A program made the translations under genes and the position numbers. From the NCBI GenBank assembly GCA_964634465.1, contig CAZWLY010000004.1, positions 186,001 through 250,000 of the forward strand: a stretch of DNA of 64,000 bases, in the 5' to 3' direction. The notes under the pieces are model-generated. The model saw only the letters and a list, made by a program, of their open reading frames with translations. It was not told the origin of the DNA and ran no database searches. Below, in pieces: positions 51,216 to 59,931 of the stretch (the stretch's first letter is position 1; the number at the start of each line of letters is the position of its first letter). Origin of the DNA: CAZWLY01 sp964634465. Lineage in GTDB: Bacteria; Desulfobacterota; Desulfarculia; G963662305.

Positions 51216-52832
51216 TCAGCGCTCATCCAGAATTCGTAGCACTTCCGCACAGCTTGTCCGGGCTCGCTCCAGCATTGCCCCGGCATTTTTCAAGGTTTCG
51301 GCCTTGAACGCCTCATCGGTAATGTCCTTCATGTTGATCAGCACGTTCTGGTAGGCCCCCCAGATGCCTGTTTCCAGAGACTTGGCTCCCACCTGGATAT
51401 CTGATTTGGAGGCGATGTTGCCATACCGGGCCGCCTCGATCATGGCCTCCCAGGCTTTATCGCCTAGAATCATGGTCTTCAAGGGAACCTCGATGGCGGT
51501 CTTCAAGGCTTCCTGCATCTTGGCCGCACGGGCGGCCTTCTCCTTTTCGGTCGTCTTGGGCAGGCCAAGAGCTTCGACATAATCGTTGAAGGCGTTTGTG
51601 TCGGCATCGATCATGGGAATCAATTCCTGGGTGAGATCGTGCAGCGGCGGGATGATCCGGCGCATCTTGCCGTCCAGATCCTCGAACTTGCGCACACCGT
51701 AGGTCAGTTTGGCGACCATGGCTCCCAGACCGACGCCGAGGGCCGCCAGGAGAGCGGAGACCGAGCCGCCGCCCGGGGCCGACGAGCGCTTGGCGACTTC
51801 TTCCACGAAGCCCCGCACGCTCAGGCCGGCCAGAGGCTCCTCGGCCGGCTCGGCCACGATATACTCGATGATCTTTTTCTTGGGATCGAACGGCGCCACC
51901 GAGTTGAGCCCCAGGCGCTCTATGGCCAGGCGGACTTTCTGGTCTTCGTCGATGATGAAAAGGTTTTCCTGTTCGATATAGTAGTCGGCGGCCATGAGGA
52001 TCGACTCCAAAGGAACCAGACCGACGATCTCCGAGCCGGCCACGCCCACGTTCAACCGGGCGGCGTCCTTTTTCACTTCCTCGAAAAGAACGTGGATCGG
52101 AGTGACCTTGTAGTTGCTGAGATTGACCGTGACCTGGGCCAGATTGTACTCGTCCACATACCAGCCCATGCCCTTGACCTCTTTCAATCGGCCGGGCTCG
52201 TCGGGCCCGCGGCCGGCTTCCCTGAGGTTGAGGGCGATGCGATGGGCCTGGTTGGAGGTGCCGAGTATGTTCACGTTGTAGGCGATCAGGAAGGATCGGG
52301 CTCCCGTGGCGGTGGCGCCCCATTCCGGGACGAACTCGGCCGGTCCGAAGTCGGGCTTCCATTTAGGGTCCTTCAGCCTTTCGGCCAGGCCCTCATATTC
52401 GCCCTGCCGCACCTGGGGCAGCTTGCGGCGGTAGTCGTGCTCGGTGGCTTCTTCGTAAAGGAAGAAGGGGACCCCAAGTTCGTCGGCCGCCCTGCGGCCG
52501 AATTCCTTGGCGATGGCGACGCATTCTTCCATGGTGACGTTGGCCACGGGGATGAAGGGACAGACGTCCATTGCGCCCATGCGGGGATGCTCGCCGGTGT
52601 GCCGGCGCATATCGATAAGCTCCCTGGCCGCTCTGGCGGAGTTCAGGGCGCCCTCGATCACCGACTCCGGATTCCCCACAAAAGTGTAAATCGTTCGGTT
52701 GGTCGACCTTCCCGAGTCTACGTCCAGGAGGGTGCACCCAGGAGTCTCTCGGATCGCCTTGGCGATGGCCTCGATGGTGTCTTCGTTTCTGCCTTCGGAA
52801 AAGTTGGGAACGCACTCTACGATTTTTTTCAT
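51216..52832 (-). CDS. ftcD: Fused glutamate formiminotransferase-cyclodeaminase
   Basis: A 538-residue bifunctional enzyme. Residues about 1-300 are the formiminotransferase (VECVPNFSEGRNEDTIEAIA, GNPESVIEGA, MGAMDVCPFIPVANVTMEEC), which moves the formimino group from formiminoglutamate or a related donor to tetrahydrofolate; residues about 340-535 are the cyclodeaminase (SAPGGGSVSALLAALGVGLG, LIDADTNAFNDYVEAL), which releases ammonia to give methenyl-tetrahydrofolate. The fused form is known from animals and some bacteria. It is the last gene of the operon; no histidine-degradation hutU or hutI is visible nearby. Confidence 0.93.
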   Translation of the reverse strand: MKKIVECVPNFSEGRNEDTIEAIAKAIRETPGCTLLDVDSGRSTNRTIYTFVGNPESVIEGALNSARAARELIDMRRHTGEHPRMGAMDVCPFIPVANVTMEECVAIAKEFGRRAADELGVPFFLYEEATEHDYRRKLPQVRQGEYEGLAERLKDPKWKPDFGPAEFVPEWGATATGARSFLIAYNVNILGTSNQAHRIALNLREAGRGPDEPGRLKEVKGMGWYVDEYNLAQVTVNLSNYKVTPIHVLFEEVKKDAARLNVGVAGSEIVGLVPLESILMAADYYIEQENLFIIDEDQKVRLAIERLGLNSVAPFDPKKKIIEYIVAEPAEEPLAGLSVRGFVEEVAKRSSAPGGGSVSALLAALGVGLGAMVAKLTYGVRKFEDLDGKMRRIIPPLHDLTQELIPMIDADTNAFNDYVEALGLPKTTEKEKAARAAKMQEALKTAIEVPLKTMILGDKAWEAMIEAARYGNIASKSDIQVGAKSLETGIWGAYQNVLINMKDITDEAFKAETLKNAGAMLERARTSCAEVLRILDER

Positions 52833-53022
52833 GGCCGCGTTGTTCCTTGCTCGATGCTCTTCAGCCGCCCAGTTCCAAGCTGGAAGGGCTGTTTTTCAGT
52901 TCTGGGTTAGCTTCTCTCAGGGCTTCATGGAACGCCTGAGGCTTCGGGGGGCGAGGCCGCTCCGTTCCGACCGCGCCGCCGCTCCCCCGACAAGAGTCTG
53001 GGTCGATTGCCGATTTTCCCCC

Positions 53023-53805
53023 TCAGCCTCCCACCTCGGCCGAGATGGCCTTCGCCGTTTTCTTGAGGCGGACAATCAGGCGTTCTTTGACGTCGGCGTC
53101 CTCGATGACGAAATCCGGCGCCGAGACGTTGATTGCAGCGATCACCTGGCTGGCGTAGTTCCGGATTGGGGTGGCGATTGCGGTGGAGTGGTGGGATCTG
53201 TTTTCACAGTAGCCTTGTTCTCTCTCCTTGGCCAAAAGCATTCGCAACTTGGGCAGCGATTTGGGACCGGGGGGATACGAGGCGTCGAAGGCCACTCCGG
53301 CGTACAGGCTGTTTAGGGCCTCGTCGCTCAGGTCGAACAAAAGCGCTCGTCCTATGGCCACGGTATGGCAGGGAAACCGGGTGCCGATGCGGACGTTGAC
53401 CGCCATGAGCTGGGGCGATTGCGCCTGGTAGATGTAGATGGCCTCCAGGTTCTCCCTGATGGCCAGATGGCAAGAAGCGCTGGTCTCGTCGCGGAGGTCC
53501 GAAAGATAAGGAGCGGCCACCTGGACGATGTCCCTGGAAGAGAGATAGCAAAAGCCGTTGGACAGGACCATAGGACCCAGTTCGTAGTAGTTGCGCCCGA
53601 CTTTCTTCAAATACTGCATGTCGGTCAAGGTGACTACGATCCGGTAGATGGAGGAAGTGCTGACTCCGAGCCGCTCGGCGATATCGTTGATCGTAAGCAC
53701 ACGGGTATCCTTGGAAAACATTTCCAGGACCTTGAGGCCTTTTTTGAGGGCGGGGACGATGTAGGCCTCCGTGTTTTTGGTTTCGGTTTTTTTCAACTCA
53801 TCCAC
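53023..53805 (-). CDS. IclR-family transcriptional regulator
   Basis: A 260-residue regulator with an N-terminal winged HTH (about 18-80: VLTINDIAERLGVSTSSIYRIV) and a C-terminal GAF-like effector domain (QVAAPYLSDLRDETSASCHLAI, IGTRFPCHTVAIGRALLFDL). It lies within the TAXI-TRAP operon, 67 bases after the permease, and probably controls that operon. A perfect 21-base palindrome at 57,766-57,786 is a candidate site. The start follows AAGGAGGTGG. Confidence 0.9.
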   Translation of the reverse strand: MDELKKTETKNTEAYIVPALKKGLKVLEMFSKDTRVLTINDIAERLGVSTSSIYRIVVTLTDMQYLKKVGRNYYELGPMVLSNGFCYLSSRDIVQVAAPYLSDLRDETSASCHLAIRENLEAIYIYQAQSPQLMAVNVRIGTRFPCHTVAIGRALLFDLSDEALNSLYAGVAFDASYPPGPKSLPKLRMLLAKEREQGYCENRSHHSTAIATPIRNYASQVIAAINVSAPDFVIEDADVKERLIVRLKKTAKAISAEVGG

Positions 53806-53872
53806 CTCCTTGACTTAGGGAGCCGTTTTTACCAACACCCAAGATCGCTCCCTCCGGAGAACGCCGGCGCGG

Positions 53873-56146
53873 TCAGACGCTCACCGCTTTGGAGGCGCTC
53901 GTCTCGCGCGCTCCCATCAGGTTGGCGATAAACACCGAGAAGAACAAAACCGCCCCGGCGATGATGACCGTGATGTTGTTGGAAACCAGAAGCAGGCCGC
54001 CGATGCTCATGAGCACTTTCCCCACCAGCCCGATCTCCCGCTTCAAGTAGCCGATGTAGGCCGCGGAAAGGGCCAATATACCTAGAATTCCGCTCAGCAT
54101 CGCAATGATGAATTCAGACCAGGTGAAATTGATGAAAAGCATGCTTGGCGCGTACACGAACATGAACGGCACCAAGGCCTTGCCCATGGAAAGGCGGAAT
54201 GCGGTCATCCCGGTACGCATGGGGTCTGCGCCTCCTATTCCGGCGCCGGCGTAGGCGGCCAGGGCGACCGGCGGGGTGACGTCCGCCAGGACCCCATAGT
54301 AAAAGACGAAAAAGTGGGTGGCAACCAGGGGAACGCCCAGATTGTCCAGAGCCGGTCCGGCGATCGAGGCCAGGATGATGTAGCAGGGAGTGGTGGGGAT
54401 GCCCGCCCCCATGATGATGCAGGCCACCGCCACCATGAGCAGGCCGAAGAACAGGGTTACGGTATTGACTGTGATGATCCCGAAGGGGTCTACCCCGGCC
54501 AGGATGTTGCCGATGCCCGAGGCGATCTGCAAAACCGCACCGGAGAACTTGAAGCCCATTCCGGTCAGGGTGATGACCCCGAGGATGAAACCCACGCAGG
54601 CGCAGGCCGCGCCGATGGCCAAGGCGTAGCGCGCGCCCTGGTCGAGCCCGTTTATCAGCCGTTTGGGGGTGAGAGTCTTGGAGTCGTCCAACTGCCCCAC
54701 TCCCAGACGCTTGGTCAGCGGCGGGATATAGGAGCAAAGCACGGTGAGGATGATCCCCCAGAAAGCGGCGAGATAGGGCGTGTACTGCAACAGCAGTAAG
54801 GTCACCATGACCGACAGGGGAATCAAGAGGTGCCAGGAGCGTTTCAGGACCTGCTTCAATTGGGGGATCCTGTCCGGCGGAAGCCCCTTGAGACCCAGCC
54901 GTTTGGCCTCGAGGTGAACCATGCTGAAGGTGGCGAGATAGTGGAACAGGGCCGGGATGATGGCGATAAGGATGATCTTGTTATAGGGTATGCCCAACAT
55001 CTCGGTCATGACGAACGCCGAAGCGCCCATGATGGGCGGCGTCACCTGGCCGCCGCAAGAGGCCGAGGCCTCCACCGCGGAGGCGAACCGGGCGGAGAAA
55101 CCGTTTTTCTTCATCATCGGGATGGTGAAGGCCCCGGTGGTTGCGGTGTTGGCGATGGGCGAGCCTGAAATCATTCCGAAAAACCCGGAAGAGACAACCG
55201 ACACCTTGGCCGGTCCGCCGGTGTATTTGCCGGCCAGGATCATGGCCAGGTCTATGAACAACTGGCCGAGGCCGGATGCCTGGGCCAATACGCCGAACAG
55301 CACGAAATGGAAGACATATGTGGCCACCACCCCCACAGCCACGCCGTAGATGCCTTCGGTGCCCAGATAGAGGTGTTCTACGATCCTGATGATATCATAC
55401 CCGCGGTGGGCGAAGACTCCGGGGAGCCAGGGGCCGGCAATGCTGTAGATCAGGGCCAGGGCGCCGATGATCGGCAGGGTGTCTCCCATGGTGCGGCGGC
55501 AGGCCTCGGAGACCATGATCACCGCCAGCAGGCCCATCACATAGTCCCCCGGCTGGGGGAAGCCGATATTGATGATGAAGATTTCCTTGAAAAAAACGAT
55601 CAGGTACACCGAGACGCTGGAAGCCGCTACGGCCAGCGGCCAGTCCGCGACGGAGAGTTTGTCTCCGTATCCTTTGAGTCGCTGAATGGGAAGCGCGGTA
55701 AGGGCGATGAAAAACACCATCACGATCAGGCCGGTGGAGGCCCAGCCTGAAACATCGGCCCGGATCCTTTCCGAGAGCTGCAGGGCCAGAAACATGTAAA
55801 ACCCCGCGAAAAACAAACCGCTGATCCAGGCCGGCAGGAGGCGGTGAATTCGCCGGCGCGGAAAAACCAAGAAGACGAGGCCGAGAACGAACGACAAGTG
55901 GACCGTTCGGTGGGCCACTTCGTTGAGCAGGCCGAATCCGGCCGTGTAGACGTGAAAGAGGCTGAGCGTGACGCACAGGACGACGACCGCCTTGGAGGTG
56001 AATCCGCTCAGGTTGCGGAAATTGGATTCCGCGTCGTATTTTTTGACGATGGCGTCTATTTCCGTATCGCTCAATCGGCGGTCTTCTTGACCCTCGACAG
56101 CTCCTTGGAGTTTCGTCAGGTCTTGATGTCCCATTCTCTGCGTCAT
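53873..56146 (-). CDS. TAXI-type TRAP fused permease (4TM/12TM)
   Basis: A 757-residue inner-membrane protein with about sixteen helices that joins the DctQ-like (first four helices) and DctM-like parts in one chain, as in TAXI transporters. GEKYTGGPAKVSVVSSGFFGMISGSPIANTATTG-type transport loop is present around residues 290-320, and GGQVTPPIMGASAFVM follows. It is driven by the ion gradient and works with the TAXI binding protein. It lies 46 bases after the DUF1850 gene. The N-terminus has a soluble lead of about 45 residues. Confidence 0.92.
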   Translation of the reverse strand: MTQRMGHQDLTKLQGAVEGQEDRRLSDTEIDAIVKKYDAESNFRNLSGFTSKAVVVLCVTLSLFHVYTAGFGLLNEVAHRTVHLSFVLGLVFLVFPRRRIHRLLPAWISGLFFAGFYMFLALQLSERIRADVSGWASTGLIVMVFFIALTALPIQRLKGYGDKLSVADWPLAVAASSVSVYLIVFFKEIFIINIGFPQPGDYVMGLLAVIMVSEACRRTMGDTLPIIGALALIYSIAGPWLPGVFAHRGYDIIRIVEHLYLGTEGIYGVAVGVVATYVFHFVLFGVLAQASGLGQLFIDLAMILAGKYTGGPAKVSVVSSGFFGMISGSPIANTATTGAFTIPMMKKNGFSARFASAVEASASCGGQVTPPIMGASAFVMTEMLGIPYNKIILIAIIPALFHYLATFSMVHLEAKRLGLKGLPPDRIPQLKQVLKRSWHLLIPLSVMVTLLLLQYTPYLAAFWGIILTVLCSYIPPLTKRLGVGQLDDSKTLTPKRLINGLDQGARYALAIGAACACVGFILGVITLTGMGFKFSGAVLQIASGIGNILAGVDPFGIITVNTVTLFFGLLMVAVACIIMGAGIPTTPCYIILASIAGPALDNLGVPLVATHFFVFYYGVLADVTPPVALAAYAGAGIGGADPMRTGMTAFRLSMGKALVPFMFVYAPSMLFINFTWSEFIIAMLSGILGILALSAAYIGYLKREIGLVGKVLMSIGGLLLVSNNITVIIAGAVLFFSVFIANLMGARETSASKAVSV

Positions 56147-56192
56147 TTTCGAAGTTCCTTTCCCTGAGCGACTCGACGGCCCGACGAGCTGT

Positions 56193-56672
56193 TCAGGGGC
56201 GACAAGGCTCGATTTTGATCTCCAACGCCTGGTCTTCCCACTGGTTCAGATCGATTACGGCTCCGGCAAGATGGAGTCGATTCTTGTAGCGTCGGTCCGT
56301 ACGGACGACAAGCCGCCCGATGGGCCTTCGCAGGTGCAAGATGAACTTCCCGTCCCGATGCTCCCAACCGGCGGCGTCGGCTTCCCACGAGCCCGACGGC
56401 AGTCCGGCCCCATGGGTTTCGAATGTTTCCGAGACTTGAACCACCCTGCCGCCGGTTACCGAGTAGTCGTCCCTTACCGGAGTGCCCGAAACGGAATGGA
56501 TGAAGCTCAACGCGAACCGCCCGTCCGGCGGCAGGCTGAAACGCCCCAGTTCCGTCATCGACGGGAACCGGAAGATCACCAGGCTGTCGCTGCACGGCGA
56601 GCGGTTCGGGTTGAGAGAGGTGCAGGCGGCCAGCGCCAGTAGCGCCAGCACGCCTGCGACAAGAGTCTTCAT
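56193..56672 (-). CDS. DUF1850 lipoprotein of the TAXI operon
   Basis: A 159-residue DUF1850 protein. A lipoprotein signal ends in LALAAC with Cys at about 17. The core has FALSFIHSVSGTPVRDDYSV, the H-S-V-x-x-T/G-P/V block of the family, which occurs almost only next to TAXI-TRAP genes. It may be a periplasmic accessory. It starts one base after the binding-protein stop (TAGGATG), so it is translationally coupled. Confidence 0.85.
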   Translation of the reverse strand: MKTLVAGVLALLALAACTSLNPNRSPCSDSLVIFRFPSMTELGRFSLPPDGRFALSFIHSVSGTPVRDDYSVTGGRVVQVSETFETHGAGLPSGSWEADAAGWEHRDGKFILHLRRPIGRLVVRTDRRYKNRLHLAGAVIDLNQWEDQALEIKIEPCRP

Positions 56673-56673
56673 C

Positions 56674-57645
56674 CTACTTGATCAATCCCTTTTCCTTGTA
56701 GTAGCGCACCGCGCCGGGGTGAATCGGAATCGAGACCGACTGGAGGGCCGTCTTCAGAGAGATCTCCTTGCCCTTCACGTGCACCTTGGCCAGAATGTCG
56801 GTGTTTTCATACAAAGCCTTGACCAGAGCATAGGCCACCTTGTCGTCCAGCTTGTCATGGGTGGCCCAGATGGCGCGGACAGCGATGGTCTCCACGTCCT
56901 CGGTCTGCCCCTTGTAGGTGTTGGCCGGCAGAATCGTGCGGGCGTAATAGGGCTGAACCTCGCGCAACTTGTCGATCATGGGGCCGCTCAAGGGGATGAT
57001 GACGATGGAGTGGTGGTTGGCCAACTCGGTGATCGAAGCGGTCGGGGTGCCGGCGGTGATGAGGGAGGCGTCCAGATTGCCGTCCTTGATTTTTTCCACC
57101 GACTGGGAGAAGGAGGAGTAATCCTCTTTCACGTCCTTGCGGCTCAGTCCGTAGACCTTCAAAAGATCGCCCAAGAGCTGCCACTGACCGGAACCGGGAG
57201 AGCCGGAGGACACGGACTTGCCCTTGAGGTTCCTGAAGGTCTTGATGCCCGAACCGGCGCGGACCACGAGTTGGACGGTTTCGGGATAGAGGGCGCCCAG
57301 GGCGCGCAGGTTCTTGAGGTTCTTGCCCTTGAACTGATTAACGCCCTTGTAGGCGGCGTCCAGGATGTCGGCCGCCACGAAGGCGGTTTCGATACCGGCG
57401 CGGCCCAACAAGGTGGCGTTGGCCACGGACGCGTTGCCGGTCTCCGCCGTGGCGGAAACTTTCTTGCCGTCGATGGTGACCTTGTTCGAGATGAGCTGGG
57501 CCAGCATGCCGCCCAAGGGATAGTAGGTGCCGCCGGTGCCGCCGGTGGCGATGCCAATGAATATCCGGTCCGCCGCCGTCGCAGTGCCGCAGGCAAGGCC
57601 GCCTAGCACCATCACAGAGATCAACAACACCATCAGCTTCTTCAT
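56674..57645 (-). CDS. TAXI family TRAP solute-binding protein
   Basis: A 323-residue periplasmic binding protein with an N-terminal signal (MVLLISVMVLGGLACGTATA, cleavage near ATA-A). The TAXI hallmark IATGGTGGTYYPLGGMLA follows directly, and the later KGKSVSSGSPGSGQWQLL block is the second family motif. Related proteins bind glutamate or similar dicarboxylates. It begins the operon; a very strong AAAGGAGG precedes the ATG. Confidence 0.94.
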   Translation of the reverse strand: MKKLMVLLISVMVLGGLACGTATAADRIFIGIATGGTGGTYYPLGGMLAQLISNKVTIDGKKVSATAETGNASVANATLLGRAGIETAFVAADILDAAYKGVNQFKGKNLKNLRALGALYPETVQLVVRAGSGIKTFRNLKGKSVSSGSPGSGQWQLLGDLLKVYGLSRKDVKEDYSSFSQSVEKIKDGNLDASLITAGTPTASITELANHHSIVIIPLSGPMIDKLREVQPYYARTILPANTYKGQTEDVETIAVRAIWATHDKLDDKVAYALVKALYENTDILAKVHVKGKEISLKTALQSVSIPIHPGAVRYYKEKGLIK

Positions 57646-57765
57646 GGATAACCTCCTTTATGGATCAGTGAATTGAACCGCAACCCGAGTTTTGGAAACG
57701 CCGTCAAGCATCAGACCGTTTCCTCCTCCCACTCGAACCCGTTAATTGATATATAAAAATAAAGT

Positions 57766-57786
57766 TTATATTTAAAATATAAACCA
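57766..57786 (-). promoter_or_regulatory. Perfect 21-base palindrome upstream of the TAXI operon
   Basis: GTTTATATTT, one central base, AAATATAAAC: a perfect 10-1-10 inverted repeat in an AT-rich stretch about 120 bases upstream of the TAXI binding protein. Good candidate operator for the IclR regulator of the operon; a promoter (TTGCAA near 57,790) overlaps it. Confidence 0.55.
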
Positions 57787-57998
57787 TTGCAATTACTTCT
57801 ATTTTCAAAGATTTTTTTGATTAGTCAAGAAAATTTTAATAGACGGGCGGTAGGTCGAACGAAACTCGGGCGGCCGCCCGAAGTGAACCGCCGGGCGGTC
57901 CGTTCCGAGGCCGGAATTCGAACATTCCCCTCTTGAGCGGGGATTCTTTCCCGAAAAAGAGAAATAGGTCCTGACGTTTCAAACCGGCGAAAGCTTTG

Positions 57999-58130
57999 CC
58001 GCCGGAATGAACAACCCCGCCCCAAGCGACGGGGTATCGGCAGCAGATGCGGAGTCGTTCTTCTTTGCCGCAAGCTGCAGTAAATGAACAACCCCTCGTG
58101 AGAGATGATCCCCCGTGGGGATTCAATCCT
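57999..58130 (-). repeat. Dispersed intergenic repeat, copy D (inverted)
   Basis: Reading the minus strand, this copy starts with CCCCACGGGGGAT like copy C, has an extra GAGGGGTTGTTCATT block, then CTTGCGGC, and then the 54-base AACGACTC to TCATT block with 47 identities to copy C. The last block repeats the GGGGTTGTTCATT motif. It lies 0.55 kb before the glycosyltransferase island and in the orientation opposite to copies B and C. Confidence 0.75.
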
Positions 58131-58600
58131 CTGTTCGCCTGCTTGGATGATTGGATTCAGAGGCGGACCGTCTGCCCCTCGCCTCCGGCCGAGACCGACT
58201 CGGGGTGGGGCGGCCGATTGTGAGCGCCCTCTCCCGCCTCGTAAGTTTTCGGCCGGCGTCGGATGGCGCGCGGTGAGCTTGAGAAGCTCTACGCCGAGAC
58301 TCCGGAGTACGAGGAAGTGGCAACCTGATTGGGACTGTAGTGGGAATTCGTATCAGCGGTATTTCCACCATGATGAGGCCATGTAGCCCTTTGATAACAT
58401 ATGGTATTAGATGGTTTTCGGTTAACAATCGGAGGATGAGAAAAGTTGTGAAGAGGGTTGTAGGTGGAAACCTTGTTGTTCATGAGGACAAATCTATCAG
58501 GTGTAGAAATTGAATCCACCGCAAATGGTGGCCTGCCTGCTTAAAACTAGGTTTCACTGCGGTTGAAGGTCGAAATATTTAAAATGCAGTTGTAAATATC
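58131..58600. other. Transition into the AT-rich island; small gene remnant
   Basis: No full gene. Near 58,263-58,328 a stretch reads as MARGELEKLYAETPEYEEV followed by a stop, with a coding-like pattern but no continuation upstream (stop after six codons); it may be the end of a broken gene. Composition drops to AT-rich from about 58,320, which marks the left edge of the island. Confidence 0.35.
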
Positions 58601-58630
58601 TTTAATTTCATGTAATGTGTACAATATAAT
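58601..58630 (+). promoter_or_regulatory. Candidate promoter of the glycosyltransferase island
   Basis: A perfect -10 TATAAT (58625-58630) with a weak TTTAAT -35 about 18 bases upstream; 55 bases before the glycosyltransferase start. Confidence 0.4.
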
Positions 58631-58685
58631 GTTTGAAAAATGATAATTGTAACTTTACTTACAGAAATCTAACGGGAGAACAAAG

Positions 58686-59924
58686 ATGAAGCTTAAAAGA
58701 CTAACAGTGCTGCAAGTGGCAACAATCAACAAGCCGATCAAATCGGATCTCGGTTATGGCCCAATAGAAACTGTTATTTACAATATTGATAAAGGGCTTC
58801 AAGCTTTAGGTCATCGGTCTATCGTTGCATGTTCCGCAGATTCCTGTGTCACGGGTGAACAACACGTGACTGTCCAGCGAAGTCTCGGTGACTATGTGCG
58901 TGAAAGCGCCCCGGAACAAGTAAAACTCGTTAAGATACACCTTGCGAAGGCACTGGCCAGAGCAGAGATGGGCGACATTGATATTATACACATACATGGA
59001 TGGTTGGATTACATCTATGCCGGTCTATTCAGTCCGGCTCTGCCAATCGTGATGACTCTTCATGTACCCGCCAAGGATGGTTGGATTGAAAAAGACCACT
59101 ACTATGGATTTAACACCAGGCAAGACCCCTCCATCCATTTCGTAGCAATAAGCGAATACCAAAAACAGCAGTATGCCGGCTTAACGAATATTAAAACTGT
59201 CCATCACGGAATTGAAATGGAGGACTGGCAATTTAAAGAGCGACCGGACAGGGACAGTTATTTATTCACTATAGGCAGGGTGACCTCTGTCAAGGGACAA
59301 GACAAAGCCATAGAAGTCGCGAAAAAGACCGGTTCTAAACTCATCATTGCCGGTTGTGTCCAGGATAAAGCCGCTGACAAGAGATTCTTCGAAGACTTGA
59401 AAAAGTCTATCGACCTGTTTGTTGACGTTGCAAAACAGCCCGTTAATGAAGGCTACTATGAGAAGACAATAAAGCCTCTACTGGACTGTGACAAACAGAT
59501 TATCTACGTTGGAGAACTCGGCGACGAGCAAAAGAAACAATGGTACAGACATGCACGGGCGACCCTGTTTCCTATACAGTGGGGGGAGCCGTTTGGGCTT
59601 GTCCTGATTGAATCAATGGCATGTGGCACACCGATCCTGGCATTCAGGGAGGGATCTGTCCCGGAAATCGTGGAAGATGGGAAAACAGGGTTCGTGGTGG
59701 ATTCTCTGAGTGAAATGGTTGATGCGGTTGCCCGCATTGACAGCATCGATCCTCGGCAATGTAGGAAGCATGTGCAGCATCGATTTTCCATCACAAGCAT
59801 GGCCCAAAACTATTCAGACTTGTATCAGCAAATACTCGGCGAAAATAAAATATTAGCCAGCCATGACAGGTCGCCGACCGGTAATTCCCTAAAGCTCCTT
59901 TCCCATGGCCACGTGGCTTCGTAA
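58686..59924 (+). CDS. Family 4 glycosyltransferase (GT-B)
   Basis: A 412-residue retaining glycosyltransferase. The N-terminal half has YGPIETVIYNIDKGL and DIIHIHGWLDYIYAGLF; the C-terminal nucleotide-sugar half has FTIGRVTSVKGQDKAIEVAK and the E-x7-E motif in EPFGLVLIESMACGTPILAF. It has AT-rich codon use unlike its neighbours, a sign of transfer. It directly precedes a GH15 enzyme, with which it shares the mRNA; a joint role in making or trimming an alpha-glucan or glycoconjugate is likely. A GGGAGAAC site precedes the ATG. Confidence 0.88.
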   Translation: MKLKRLTVLQVATINKPIKSDLGYGPIETVIYNIDKGLQALGHRSIVACSADSCVTGEQHVTVQRSLGDYVRESAPEQVKLVKIHLAKALARAEMGDIDIIHIHGWLDYIYAGLFSPALPIVMTLHVPAKDGWIEKDHYYGFNTRQDPSIHFVAISEYQKQQYAGLTNIKTVHHGIEMEDWQFKERPDRDSYLFTIGRVTSVKGQDKAIEVAKKTGSKLIIAGCVQDKAADKRFFEDLKKSIDLFVDVAKQPVNEGYYEKTIKPLLDCDKQIIYVGELGDEQKKQWYRHARATLFPIQWGEPFGLVLIESMACGTPILAFREGSVPEIVEDGKTGFVVDSLSEMVDAVARIDSIDPRQCRKHVQHRFSITSMAQNYSDLYQQILGENKILASHDRSPTGNSLKLLSHGHVAS

Positions 59925-59931
59925 GGAAACC

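Noticed and set aside
58105..58386. A 93-codon open frame before the glycosyltransferase
   Set aside because: It has no ribosome site, has shadow-like composition, and starts inside the repeat.
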